Of a DNA stretch of 64,000 bases, positions 32,201 to 44,392 are shown in pieces; position 1 is the first letter of the stretch; each line of letters opens with the position of its first letter. This DNA is from Asparagopsis taxiformis. Its lineage: Eukaryota > Rhodophyta > Florideophyceae > Bonnemaisoniales > Bonnemaisoniaceae. The notes under the pieces were generated by a model. It saw nothing but the letters and a program-made list of their open reading frames with translations. It was not told where the DNA came from and made no database searches. The translations under genes were made by a program, and so were the position numbers. The DNA lies in the NCBI GenBank assembly GCA_030407315.1, contig JALQPE010002152.1, forward strand, positions 18,492-82,491. Reading direction: 5' to 3'.

Positions 32201-33251
32201 AAGGAAGATTCTTGACAATAAGCCAAACTTTCACCGTCTCATTGAGGCATTTGAACACACTGTTCCTCTGCTCGGACACGCTCGCCAGGTAGCTGAGCTA
32301 TCATTCGAAGCAACACATCAACAAATGAAACGAGGTCTAGAGCATTCCGCAGGTGCTGACAGACAGTTGGATGCTATGTTAGCGGCACTCGGAAACTATT
32401 GGAAAGGAAGCCTCCATCTTGCTTTGAAAAGTTTCTCCAATTCTACTCCAGCATCTGTGGAGAGACAACGTTCTAAACGGTTTCTCCTTCGTGTTCTATT
32501 CGGACGGGAGCACTGTAAATCCATGGAGAACCTCCCGGCTAGTACGCTGCATGACCTCTGTCAAGAACCCCTTCTCGAACATTTGAATAGGTCTTCTTTA
32601 CCATTCTTCTCTTCTCCATATTCATATTACTCGTGGACAGGAGTTCCCTCTTCATTACCACAGCAGGATTTTTCCTGTGGGCAGAATTCGGATGCAGTCA
32701 TGCTTCGTGGAAAACCTTGCAAGGGAGCACGTCTCGGTTCTGCCCACCCTGCCTGTGCAGCTTCGCCCTCTGCTGCGTCTCGGGACTTTTCAAAGCCACA
32801 AGAAATAGCTTCTGGCTGTGTAGTACAAGCTTGCTACTCAGCTTCCCCGTCTTCTAGAATTCTACAGAAGACCTGTTCGCCTTCTTTTTGGGCCGTTACC
32901 ACCGTGTTTGGCCTGACTATTGATGGAAACATTGCTTCACCCGGAAACGTTTGCATACACGAATCTCACCAGGAAAACCTGTCTCCACCACACGCTATTG
33001 TTCTTCCATTTATCAAGCAGAAGTCGTCCCCCACTACGTTTGCCCCGAACACCGATTCCGGCTCCTGGTTTCTCCCTCTCACTTCAGGGGTTCGTAAGGT
33101 TGGTCTCCTCCACAATTGTAGCCCTTCATTATGTTCTGTGGAGCAAGGCACTTCGAATGGAGGAATTACGCATGGAGGTCCTTCGTTTATGGATGGTGCT
33201 TCCTTCTCTATCTTTGCAAGAGAAGATGGATATCCGCCAAGGACTGCATAA
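29203..33251 (+). CDS. CACTA/TNP2-like DDE transposase, nearly intact
   Basis: ATG 29203 starts a basic N-terminus (MARPRKSRNG...). This frame ends at 29514 and overlaps a second open frame that runs from about 29440 to TAA at 33249-33251 (over 1,250 codons). A one-base shift in the CAGATC repeats near 29430 would join them. Family features in order: LLYCDDFNEASGKKGSAGG (about 30925), LIFLDFIGFVSDYPACSHVLD followed by GHNADCPCHLC (about 31160-31255), and SFEATHQQMKRGLE (about 32305). Their D...D...E order and the zinc-ribbon CPCHLC match TNP2-type transposases of CACTA/Plavaka elements. The second locus at 52.5-54.8 kb has the same motifs. The C-terminal 200 residues are low-complexity. It is probably the most recently active transposase in the window; termini were not found. 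Confidence 0.75.
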
Positions 33252-33540
33252 TACTCTAGGGTCTAGTACATAAGCTTCTCTACCATATTACTTCCCGTAA
33301 ACAAACTTCCTCATATTGTAGCCTTTCCGTCACATACATCCACCTTGACATTGGCCATACTTATGTCCCTTGTCCCAAAAACTGTCAGACACTATGTTAT
33401 ATTTTATGTACCCATCTCTAATTCCTCGTCTATACCCCATTCATGCTTCTTCCAGAGCTTATCCATTCCTTGAACTGCCTCAAGCCTGAACCAGCTTCCT
33501 CAGGGCGGAACGTACCACAATAAAATTAAAGGCAAATTAA

Positions 33541-33660
33541 GTTTTTTTACTGCAGTAAAAACTGATCTACCAAATGCATCTTCCTAGATCACTTCTCACT
33601 GCAGTAAAAAGGGATCTACCAAATGCATCTTCCTAGATCACTTTTTACTGCAGTAACTAG
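33541..33660. repeat. foldback repeat, inner-stem duplication
   Basis: Two tandem copies of CTGCAGTAAAAA(C/G)TGATCTACC and AGATCAC(T)TTTTACTGCAG around AAATGCATCTTCC. It is the same inner stem as at 2509-2626 and 2951-3078, without the outer arms. Confidence 0.75.
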
Positions 33661-34853
33661 TCATTTTTTCCAATTTTTCATCATTGGCTCCTCAGCCTGC
33701 AATACACGTTTCCGCTCACAAGCGTGCAGCTGCACGCCAGCTGTAATGAAATAGAACACTACCTAGTGTTCTATTTCATTACGTGTTCATGACGAGTCCA
33801 TCTCGAGTCCATGACGTGTTCATAGATCATCGATGATTTGTTTCTGATTTGTCAGTACGAAAAACGCGCGCTTTCTCACTACGCAAGTGAAATATGCGAC
33901 CTCTGGGCTCACTCTGCAGCAGTATTTAAGCCTTGCGTCACGCCGGGCAACATCGCCAGCACCTGTCGCTCGGAGCACACCACCTACGCAGGATGGGGCG
34001 GCGGAGTGCAACCACATCCCTACGGATGTGGTTGTGCCCTGCCGCCTCCATCCTACGATAAGGTTTTCCAGCTCATTTAGTCTTTTAGGCATTCCTCCCA
34101 TTGTCTTTTTCTGCGGTTCTTCGTTGTTCTTCTGCTAACATCATGTTATTATCATGTTAGTATCAAGTATGATACTTTTCTGCCTTTCCTACTTTCTGTT
34201 TCGTCTTTCTCCAGGGCTACTGTCATTACTACGTTTTCTCACTTCTAATCGAGCTTTTGGCATACCGTTTCCAGCACTAACCACTGTTTCATTTACTTCT
34301 TTCCATCTATGTGCCAGCAGAAGTTTCTGGGTTCTCTACAATCCGCTTACTCAAGCTCTGGCTCCACTATCAACGGTATGTTCTCTCGCTTCTAACCATG
34401 CTTCTAGCGTTGATGAAGTTACATTCCTAGCACTAACCATTGATTCATCTATTCTTTTCCTTCCAGGTGCCAACAGAAATTTCTGGCTTCCCCTCATCTC
34501 TCTTTTTATGCCTATATGTATTTGTAGTTACTTTATGTAGAGCTAGTGTTTTGCCGTTTAGTATCTGCCATGGTGGCATAGTTCATAGTTCCGTAGTGCA
34601 GTGTACAGATGATCTTCATGTCGTTAAACTTTTGGCGTTAGTTGCCCACTTACCTATTCCATATCCACTACACCATATCGTAAATCTTGCGTACCCGCTA
34701 TAGGCTGCAACCTAGTCTAATTCATTGTCCCTATGCCGATTTCCATTCTACCTAGATATCGTTTCAGTCAGACCTATCCGTCCTGCAGTTTCTCCGCAAA
34801 AGTGCGATGTGCCGCCCATTCTACCTTTCAGTTTCTACCCAGAGCGCCCACCG
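33661..34853. other. non-coding, two hairpins
   Basis: No gene supported. 33744-33781 is a perfect palindrome (TAATGAAATAGAACACTA arms). 33990-34054 is a hairpin with arms containing GGATGG..GGCGGC and CCACATCC. Confidence 0.55.
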
Positions 34854-34855
34854 GT

Positions 34856-35030
34856 GCAACCACTCTACCCAGTGGACATGGTCCACGCCCACTCGACGGT
34901 ACAACCACTCTACCCAGTGGACATGGACCACGCCCACCCGACGGTACAACTACACTACCCAGTGAACATGGTCCACGCCAACCCGACGGTACAACCACTA
35001 CATCCAGTGGAAGTGAACCGTACCCATTAC
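34856..35030. repeat. 45-bp minisatellite, about four units
   Basis: The unit contains CAACCACTCTACCCAGTGG, then ACATGG and CCACGCCCACCCGACGGTA; copies diverge toward the right. It is open on the plus strand as 15-residue repeats (QPLYPVDMVHAHP), but there is no independent sign of a gene. Confidence 0.85.
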
Positions 35031-35035
35031 AGTGC

Positions 35036-36389
35036 TCCACGGTGGAATAATACCAGTGTCACGAGCAGGTGTTATAATAGAATATATCCGGGCTTTACAC
35101 AGTACTGTAGTTTGGAAACTAACCGCGCTTTGCCTTGGGCCGTACATGCCCAGTCAATGGTCCCTTTCCAGATTATCGTTTGACCAGTTCCACAAGTCAG
35201 CTTGGTCACGTCCCATAAGCAAAAAGTCACCTACTCTGGAATTATTCCAATGAATACAATAATCATACTTTGGTCACCGTCCATTCAGCGAGTGCTGCTT
35301 ACGCCTGGTTTCAGACACCGGACCGTCACGGTGTGCCCATTATATTTTATAGTTTATTTCTACGAATCTCTCTGCACCTTCCACCACATATCGCAGTCAC
35401 GGTGCACCCCATATCTAACTATACCCATATACAGTACTGGTTTCATTCCAACAGTCCGTGCCTGCGTGACTTGGCCCGTTCTAGTCAACCCGCCGTCCTG
35501 CTCATATATGGACGTGGTTCATTTCCATCCCTACGTGTCCTTCCGTACATGGTTCAGCCATCACCTCACGGCCACACCATAGTTCTGCTTGGTTCCTGCC
35601 TACTGTAAAACAAAATCGCCGTGCTGGTCTCAGCCCATGATTTTTTACATTTTTTTCGATGGGCCTTATCCAAACGTTGGGGATGGGCGTTCCGCTAAAA
35701 TATGGTGACTAGTTCTACTGTACGATACGGCATTTTCCATGGAATATTCTCTATTTTTGCTTATCCTGTGCTCGATTTTGACGCGCGCCGAGTTCCCTTT
35801 TCAATTCCCATCATCCCTTTTCCCTTTTTCCTAGGTGACGAAAGAACGCGACCGCGCCGATGGATCCCCCTACGCGCGAGCGATAGAGCGCGCCGACCGA
35901 ACCGCCGCCAGTCGCGTCGCAAATGCACGCAGTCTACGCGCTGGTCGCTTCACATATCCCTGACCCTACCGCTTCATCGTGGCCGCCGCTACCGACGCAA
36001 GCGCTCGCGAGCATTGACGAAGACGCGCAAACGTCCAACGATGGCGCCGCAACGAAGCGCGAGGCCGAGTTCCGCGTTTCCGACGTGCACGCTACGCCGT
36101 CCGCAACGTTTCCGAGCTTGGTTCGACAAGTAGTGAACGACCCTACGTTCCAATGCATGCTCCAGGCTGAAGTACGAGCTGCGGTGGACCGCTCCATCAA
36201 GGGCCGGTCACGTGGATTAACAGCTCAGATGAGGGCGCAAGTCCACATCCTGATCGTCACTACGATAGACTCCCGTGGGGAGCACAATATCGACTGCGCG
36301 AACGTCGTTACGAGCGAAAACCGAACACGAACCGCAACGCGCGCGACTCCCACGAACTACCCGCGCAATCCCAGTAAGACATGAAGATA
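35036..36389 (+). other. unassigned; GC-rich segment with one open frame
   Basis: 35036-35700 shows nothing. From 35820 to 36384 base composition turns GC-rich and unlike its neighbours, with an open frame at 35923-36384 (153 codons). It contains PSLVRQVVNDPTFQCML and RAAVDRSIKGRSRG and resembles nothing I know. It may be the remnant of an inserted gene. Confidence 0.3.
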
Positions 36390-36949
36390 GCCGAATGATA
36401 CATGTCTGATGAACAACAATTTTGAAATGATTACTGCATGCATACATCATGATGTACAATGGTGTGGCAGGTGTGAGAATTGCAAATTCATCAGCTTGTA
36501 TGCATTGAAACATCGATAGACGGAAGATAGCCCTATGAAAGCCAATTTAAGTCCACTGCCGCGGTTGATGTACGGAAGATGTTCGCTAACCTGGATTCCT
36601 ATCTCATTCCTTCTCGTTGGAATGGCCCAGTTTCGGCATATGCCCGAAAGATGAACAACAGATAGGCTGTTTTGAAAACTTCTCACTTACTCAAAACCTC
36701 TCCTACAATTTACTTCTCACAGCTGTAAGCTTAATCATGTATATAACAACTTACATTGGTCGATATGTGCCATCCTGTAAACAGGTTTTTTGAACGGAAC
36801 TTTTTGGGCTGAGACTAAAATATTTCAAATTGGTGTTCATAATTTGCTGCAATATTTACTTTTAAATTATACGTTGATCGAAATTGAGATTCCAAGGCGC
36901 GTAGAAGATATTTCTAGCTTCGGAACGAAGAATGCTTCGGCTGGCACAT

Positions 36950-37010
36950 TTATCTCAAGGAATCCAGTAATCCTACCCTCGGTTGAGCAATTTATCTACT
37001 GCTCAACTTA
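36950..37010. repeat. direct repeat flanking the germin-like pseudogene, left copy
   Basis: CATTTATCTCAAGGA..ATCCAGTAATCCTACCCTCGG(T/G)TGAGC.ATTTATCT is repeated at 38399-38476 (right copy has about 19 extra bases in the middle). The two copies are 1.4 kb apart in the same orientation and bracket the cupin pseudogene. Confidence 0.75.
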
Positions 37011-37282
37011 GCTTCTCCTTTGCCATCCGTCCTTGCACGTTCCACTGTGCACCATCTCATCCCGTCCCATCATGGTGCGTCGATCAATTCACACTCACAG
37101 CCACAGCTCCACCTCACCTTCCCCACCCCCATCCCGCGGTCGCTGCCCATCAACCATTTAAACGCTACAAAACCAGTCTCTATACAACACCATCATCATC
37201 ATCAGGTTGTCATCAAACTTGACTGCCCCCATCCATCAATCGCACATCCAGCTCGTTACATTTCGCTCACCCGCTCGCTGCA

Positions 37283-37979
37283 ATGACTCGCTCCGTTACA
37301 CTCTCCTTGCTATTCTCTCTGCTCTCCTTCTCGCTCTCTGTATCTGTCGCCTCGATCCTCAGTCCCAGCCTCTACACAGCCCCAGGCCGTGCACTCTGGC
37401 CCCAGCAACCTCGACTTCCGCATCCATTTCTCCCGCGCCACCCGGGTCAACAGGCCCAACTTTAGGGTTTCCATTGCAGACCTCAAAAACTTCCCTGCGA
37501 TCGCTGCCACCGATGTGCAGAACACCATTTTCCCGTGTTCGTCAAGGCTGGCCAGCCTTCATTCCGCACTACTATCACTGCGCCGCAGAGACGCTCAATA
37601 ATTTGTAGGGCACGTTTCGCATTTCCTCCCGGCTAGGACGGCTCGGTGATGTTGGGACGGTGACCAATCTCATTCGTGTGGGCGAATCAACGGTTTTTTC
37701 CCAGGGCTTGATTCATGGAACTGTTTGCATCAGCAAGACGGACTGCGTGTTCCTGTCCGTGTTCAACGCGGTAGATCCGGGCACTGTTCTTTTGACTTTT
37801 CACACGCATCATGGTAAGCACTGGCTTCAGTACACATCTTCACAAACTGCGCGAGCAACAGTCGACCATGATCGGTCACAACTACGTGCACTCCGACACA
37901 GCAAACATCCCTGCACCAGTCACGTGTTAGAACTGTGGAAAAATCAATCTTTAGAAGTCAGGAAGTTCTTGTGAGGTTG
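37283..37979 (+). pseudogene. germin-like cupin, frameshifted
   Basis: ATG 37283 begins a clear signal peptide (basic start, then LLFSLLSFSLSVSVAS). The frame is then lost. A second frame (37389-37530) gives NLDFRIHFSRATRVNRPNFRVS, typical of the start of germins. A third frame gives PHYYHCAAETLN near 37560-37605, where germins carry the metal-binding HxHxxxxE motif, here damaged. After a stop at 37606-37608 comes LGDVGTVTNLIRVGESTVFS and GLIHGTVC, FNAVDPGTVLL (37630-37800), matching the second cupin box. At least two shifts and one stop make it a pseudogene. Germins are secreted Mn-binding oxalate oxidases or superoxide dismutases; no activity is expected here. Confidence 0.65.
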
Positions 37980-38398
37980 AGACTGCTACACGAGACGTAT
38001 GCGCTGCTTGCAGACAACAATTGACAATGTTGCGGCCATCGGTACCATTTCGGGGGATGGATTTTCAGTTGGGATGGCGCAGGGATGAAAACTGGCGTGC
38101 CGTTTGTCGGATCATGATGAGTGCACAATGATGGACGCAAAGCGGAGTGGATCGAGATTTGTACGACGATTGAGATCACGCGAACTGTTAAACTGTCAAT
38201 TTATGTGGACAGTGCGATTCCGAGTCAATGTGAACTGTTTGGAAGTTTCAATCGACACTGAGATCAAACCATATAAGGTTTAGTGTATACACTACTGAAC
38301 ATCGGGAGAGTGTCGAATCGACACCATCGCACACGACAGCTCACGTTGGCATGCGCACTCCCCGAGAATGCGATTTGTGTTTGCGCCACAGCGTTGTA

Positions 38399-38476
38399 CA
38401 TTTATCTCAAGGAACTTCCTTGAATTGGATTGAATCCAGTAATCCTACCCTCGGGTGAGCCATTTATCTAGTGGCT
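38399..38476. repeat. direct repeat flanking the germin-like pseudogene, right copy
   Basis: See 36950-37010. This copy contains the extra palindromic insert AAGGAACTTCCTT. Confidence 0.75.
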
Positions 38477-38673
38477 ATCGGACAAGTGGCCTCATATTAG
38501 GCCACCTTTTACCACTGTAGTTTAAATTGAAAAAATGAACGAATTGCTCCAATTTTACCACTAGAAGACTCGCCGGCGAGATTATTGATATGGCAGGGCA
38601 GAGGGAATGCTGAAATTTTAATCCTTCCATCAGCAAACTACGTCAACTAAATCTCGATCCTGAAATCACAAAA

Positions 38674-40773
38674 ATGGTGAAACCCGTTGATTGTCGCCAA
38701 GTTGTCGGAAACAGGGTTCTCGCCCCTGCCAGACAACTGACATATATCTCCAAATGTCGCAGGATGTATGGCACCGGATGGAAGACAAAGATGATATCCG
38801 GAACTGTCATTCGAGTCATTAAGGAGAGAGGCAACAAGCGAATGATGACAACTATCGAGGCTGAGTGGGAGCTGGCCGATGGTAACAAGGTGACATCCCT
38901 GCGTCTCTGCAGTGTGAAGGCACCTGCAGGTGATGAAGAAGACCGTGAGACCGAAGGAGGAGATCAAGCTCAAGACACCGGGAGTGACGGGAATGAGGCC
39001 GAAAAATCAGATGCAGTCACGGCGCAAGAGCGTGACTTGGGTACGAGTGTTAATACTCAGCCATGTGACACTGGGTCAACCGATGAGCCGGTTGTCATAT
39101 GCAATGACGTGGAATGGATTGTATCTGATGTATCTATGCAAATGAATGGTTGGCGCCCCAATCGGTCGTGGAGGGTGATTGGGCCATTGGATGAGATAAT
39201 ATCTGAGGGGCACGGTCCATCAGATATGACACCATATGACTATTTCCAGTGGATGTTTCCGATGGGATTTTTAAGTACTATCGTGTCATACTCCAATTAC
39301 GAGCTGGAAAAGCGGAATCTCAAATCGACCTCGCTGGGAGAGATTTTGAAGTATTTTGGAGTCATTGTACTCATGTCACGATTTGGGTTCAGTGGTAGGC
39401 GCTCTCTCTGGAGTAGTCAATCCAGGACTAAATACATCCCCACACCAATGCTCAGGCACATCATGCCACACAAACGGTTTGAAGAGCTGAGGCAGTACGT
39501 GACATACTCCAAGGTTCGTGACGAAACTGACCGGTGGAGTGTCATATCTGAGTTTATCACCGCCATCAATGACCACAGAAGCTCTCAGGTATTCCCTTCA
39601 GATTCTATATGTGTGGATGAGAGTATGTCAAGGTGATATGGTCTGGGAGGTGACTGGATCGACATCGGACTCCCACATTACGTCGCGATGGACCTTAAGC
39701 CTGAGAATGGATGTGAGCTGAAAACTGCATCATGTGGCAATAGTGGCATCATTCTCAGGATGGATGTTGTGATGTCAGCTGAGGAGACACGTGGAAAAGC
39801 ATTCGAGTCCGAAACGACGCATGGTGCTGCCGTCACATTAAGGCTCGTCGAACCATGGTTTTATACTCATCGCCTCGTGTGTGCCGATTCATACTTTTCC
39901 TCTGTTGAAACGGCAGAAATACTCTTCAAGCATGGGCTACGTTTCACTGGTGTCGTCAAGAATGCTACAAAGGAATACCCGCTCCAGCATTTGCCCCATT
40001 CGGAAGTCACTGGAAAGGGTGAACACGTGTCTATGGTTGCTAAAGATAGAGATGGTCCGGATCTGATGGCAGTGATGTGGATCGACCGTGACAGAAGGTA
40101 CTTTATTAGTACAGCCGGTACTACTCAGCCTGGGACGCCAATATTCCGAGAGCGTTATCGAAGCAGGAATGGCAGGACATGGAAGAAGGAAATTGACATT
40201 CAGATCCCGCAAGTATGTGAAACATATTATGCGACGTGTTCGCAGGTGGACCGTCACAACCGATGTCGCTAAGATGACCTTTTGCTGGAGAAGAAATTTG
40301 AGGTCAAGGATTGGTCGGCACGTGTCAACACGTCACTTCTGGCCATATGCGTTGTGGATGCATGGAAGCTGTACTGTGGAGCCATGCATAACAGGGGTAG
40401 GATGACACCTCATCAGTTCTATACCCAATTGGCTGAAGGATTGATTTACAACTCCATGGATGCAATTGGATTACGTTAGCGACAATCAGATGGACCTGAT
40501 ATGGAAGAGATGGAAAGCGGTAGTGGCATTGGAACTCATTTGACGCCGACTACTCGCACTCGCAGGACTTCCAATGGTAGGGATAGCAATGCTATCTATC
40601 AAGGTCGTTGCGATATTTGCAAGGGAACGAAGAAGTCGAAGTTCGTATGCTCCACTTGCAAACAACTATACCGAAAGGATGTCTTTATCTGTCACCATCA
40701 GACAGGTCGTGATTGCTTTAAAAAGCAAGTCGAGATGTGTCACGATCTTTCCTACGAAGGTCCTTTTTACTAA
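38674..40773 (+). pseudogene. piggyBac-family transposase with three in-frame stops
   Basis: ATG 38674; one frame runs to 40773 without any shift but is cut by TGA (39634-39636), TAA (40270-40272) and TAG (40477-40479). Family features: PYDYFQWMFP and YFGVIVLMSRFG in the N-terminal domain, catalytic Asp in ICVDESMS (about 39615), VCADSYFSSVETAE (about 39880) and CSQVDRHNR (about 40250), and a C-terminal Cys-rich zinc finger with CDICKG, CSTCKQLY and ICHH (40606-40690). Length and domain order are complete for piggyBac. All three stops could come from single C-to-T changes (CGA, CAA, CAG). I did not find the expected TTAA-flanked inverted termini with confidence. Confidence 0.85.
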
Positions 40774-41023
40774 GTATGCTCTCTCTATGGGTGCTTTAAA
40801 CGCCCTTTAGTCACGCATTGATATCCAAAATAGAAAAATGAGATACTCCTTTAGCCCCCTCCGATTCTGACTGGCGTTCTCGACTTGCTCAGTAAACTTC
40901 TGCTTATGGCAGAATTCCCCTTTATGAAATGTCACCTTATACTGTCTCATGTTCAAGTGGGCGCGTAAGCATCCTAAAGCAGAAGTTGCAACTAAGAATC
41001 GGGGAGTTCTCCGAAGAGAATTT

Positions 41024-41108
41024 CCGAGCTGCCCAAGCAACTCAGCGAGGAGTCGAACCTCCGCCCTCTGGCTTTCCCGACAGGTGCCAACCACTCAGCC
41101 ATGTGAGG
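41024..41108 (-). tRNA. tRNA-Ser-like pseudogene or tRNA-derived repeat
   Basis: On the minus strand, TGGCTGAGTGGTTGGCA is a good D-arm and GGAGGTTCGACTCCTC a good T-arm with box B. The sequence between has GGGAAAG where a Ser-GGA anticodon loop would be, but position 33 is not T, and the acceptor and anticodon stems have mismatches. Probably a decayed tRNA or the head of a SINE. Confidence 0.35.
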
Positions 41109-41376
41109 ACATGTGTCCGCAAGGCAAACAATGCTTTATACAATGCAACGCTTGCGTTAGAAGTTTTATAAAAGCGATATAAAGAGGGAATGCTAAATTC
41201 TAATAATTTCTAGTAGATTTTTTTCTGCCTCATATGAGGCCAGGGTTGACCTCATATGAGGAAATTTTAATGTCCGATAGACACTAGAGTTTACACCAAA
41301 ACAACAGTGTTGCTTGCAATCAAACTTCAACATAACTGGTTTCCATTGATTAACTATTCCAGCGAACTTCTGCTCG

Positions 41377-42474
41377 CTAAGGGCGACCTGTAACTTTTCG
41401 AACCTGTCTATTTTGACGGTAAACACCATCTCGGCTAAGGCCACCTCGTACTTTTACCCTCCCCCTTCCCCTCCTGGTGTTATTGCTTCCACCATTCCGT
41501 GTATGGTTGTTCACTCCTGCACCTCTTCGAACAGCCGATAGATCAGAAGCCTGAGGTTCGAAAAGAACAACATTAGTATGCCTTGTAGCAGGATTAGCTG
41601 AGCTATTGGTACATCTTTGAGGAAAACCCAAAGGACTATTCATTGGCGAAGTCAATCTATTTGCATGTGAAGAAGTCTCAATGTGATCTTGTCTTGTGAT
41701 TGTGTGACCTCTCGACTGTACTTGCATATTTCTATTCGATGCTCCAGGAATAGAAGCTGCTTCGATGTCGCCATTTTCAATTGTTCGTTGTTCTGAGCCC
41801 TGAAATACCACTTCATCAGTGCTGCTAGGGAGAAGTCTTCTGTCACGTCGAAAAACACTTTTAACGAGGTGATTTGCTGCCCAATAACCTTTAGCAATGG
41901 TCAACTCCTTGAATTTCCTCTCTAATGTTCTCCTCAACTCATAGAGAGCTTAACTCTGTGATCCACGGAGCTGCTTCCGAGCGTACCTTCCTGGCATGAG
42001 CCCACGCTCATTGTACAAGTAAGTTCTACATATCTCCGCGCACTCTATCACCATCTGTCTTGAGATGGGGTAGTCCTCATTATATTCATTCCCAACAAAC
42101 TGGGCATATATCCGATTGTAAACTTCTCTGGTAGATCTCTGGCTTCCTTTGCCTCCAGATCCGTTTCGGCCTGGAAACCGAGAAACAGAAGTAGGTGGAA
42201 GTGGAAGGCAACGAGATTGCAGCTCTATCCCAAGAACGACATCCAACGCTTCAGTAGTGTTCTGCATGTTTCCGTTATCTTCTTCAATATCATCGCTGTC
42301 ATGGTTGGAGAGGAGTGGTGAGGATGGCATCGTGGACGAAAAGGAAAGGTATGGCTGTATTCCAGCTCCAGGTATTGCGCTGAGAAGCTTGAGAATGGTG
42401 ATGGATTGCTCTATATAGGTTTTCACCGACGACTTGCCGAGGATGCAGCGGTTTAGGTCAAGTGAAAATATCAC
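41377..42474 (-). pseudogene. unrecognised protein, one in-frame stop
   Basis: A single frame from 42474 to 41377 is interrupted by TAA at 41950-41952 (...ARKQLRGSQS, stop, ALYELRRTLERKF...). A plausible start is the Met of SSTMPSSPLL near 42330. The central part (TREVYNRIYAQFVGNEYNED, CAEICRTYLYNERGLMPGRY) is well structured. After the stop comes a helical basic region (KGYWAANHLVKSVFRRDRR), and the C-terminus is Asn/Arg-rich with RRGRGRVKVRGG, suggesting nucleic-acid binding. No family recognised. Its upstream end lies two bases from the left end of the 9.39-kb element, which therefore inserted in or just upstream of it. Confidence 0.45.
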
Positions 42475-42475
42475 T

Positions 42476-44392
42476 AACTCACATTTCCGGCGAATCAGAA
42501 TATTACTTTCCTCGAATCAGAACGATTGTGAAGCGAGAATGATAGATCTATCGATCAAAGGGTGTGTGGCACTCAAGCGTGACACGTTTGGGAAAGTCAC
42601 GCTTGTGTATCACATGACATGGGGTGTATAGATGACAGTATAGCAGAATATGTGTTGTAGAGAACTGGATTGGTGAGATATGAATCGTTTTGTGGCACGT
42701 GTCCAGTGTGGGTCTTTTCCAATATTGAATTGAAGGATTAAAATTAATTTTTAGTAATAATTCGTCATTTGCTGGCACGGGCTGTGGTTACCATCCTGGA
42801 AACCCATGATACCTCGTGGGTTGAGCGATTTCTCAGCCGCCAACGGGTTTCGGTCCAAACCTAATCTGGGAAATATTCTGAAACGATTTTAAAATAATAT
42901 TTTTGTAATTGTGATTTACGGCTGAAGCGCCATATGGAACATTGCATACAATTTTTTAAAATTTTGATTCAGAAAAGAAAGTTAGTCAAAATTCTGTTGG
43001 GTATTATCGCCGTATTGTGTGTTCGCTGAACGTCCGACGTGAGCTACGCGACTCGCGTACATAGCTTGTGCACGTGCATCCCATTCTGACGCTCATTGTG
43101 ATCGTTCGATCCAACACTGTTCCAGACAGATTCTCTCAGACGCTGTGAGAGAATGGCGGAACTTCCGCTTGAATCAACAAAACGGTTTGAATGCTACTCT
43201 CAAGTACTGCAGCACTGTTGCTTTCATGTTTGTGTTTTGAGCTAACTCTATTGTGCTTTCAACTTATATTACGCGGGCTATGCGCCAGCCCTAAGGTGCA
43301 GAATGGAGTCTTTGTTCCTCATGGACTTATATTAGTAATCATGGGATCGCTCTCGCAGATTTATAACTGTACAGATGCGGCTGGGACAGATGAATCATGG
43401 AGTGCTGATTACCCTCACGGATATCACATACAGGGCTAGCAATAGCTATTACCTCACGTTTGCAGTCAGGAGTTTCTATCAAACTATGCTTCCATCGAGA
43501 ATGGTTTGAATTACATCTACTAGGTTTACTACTATTATCCTCCACATATTCCCGGGAACGACAGATATGGCTAGGATTGCTGGAGAGCTATAGTGGTAAC
43601 ATTGCAACCAGACAGCATTGGAAACGATGGTGACTAAACTCTTCCGTCGTCTCACCAGCAGTGTGAATTGAGTTCCATTGTAGAATGGAAACCGTAGCAG
43701 CCTGCAAAGATTTTGCATATCACTGTGATGTTCTAATAGCAATAATAGCAGTATGATCTATCGCAACTCCACACACATTTCCACCTCTGGGTTTGCAGAT
43801 CGTATTTATGGATTTTGTTCATACATGCACACGCAGTCCGACAAGCAGAACGATCATATGATCATGCAATGAATGATTTGGAAGACCCTGCTGTAGCGAA
43901 GAATATCGTCACTGGATAATTGGCTATAGCCAATGAACTATAGTTCAAGCGCAACGAAAACATAGGGGAAGATAATGTTCAGGACACAAACGTCGCCAAA
44001 TATTCATGCAGAAGCCTGGTTGGACCAAATGGCATCGCTTTCATTCCTACACTTCTAGTGGAATTGATATTCTTTTTCTCCTTCGCCGAAATGGTCATGC
44101 GTAATGATGTCAAACGTTTACATCCTCAGAACCAACAATAGGCCTATATTTCTGGTCACGTACACGGACTAGTCGAATTTTTCTGTTGCTTTATTTCGAG
44201 TGGGAACGAGTAAAGTGGTACTACTTAGTACTGCAGTTGGACTCTATGCATATAGAGGAAATCTTTCTCTCAAATGTTTATTGACGATGGAAACTTTATA
44301 CGACTGCTTTGACATGTACTGAAGTTCCGGAAGGGTCTTCATCTACACATATCTGTTTTGCGTCCTATGCGTAGAAAGATCCCTTCAAGTCT
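42476..44392. repeat. left 1,917-bp inverted terminal repeat
   Basis: Reverse complement of 49951-51867. Small open frames in it recur mirrored in the other arm and are not supported as genes. It includes a hairpin (AAGCGTGAC...GTCACGCTT, about 42573-42605). Confidence 0.92.

Noticed and set aside
34725..35183. 152-codon protein with QPLYPVDMVHAHP repeats
   Set aside because: It is explained by the 45-bp minisatellite, with no motif or regulatory signal.
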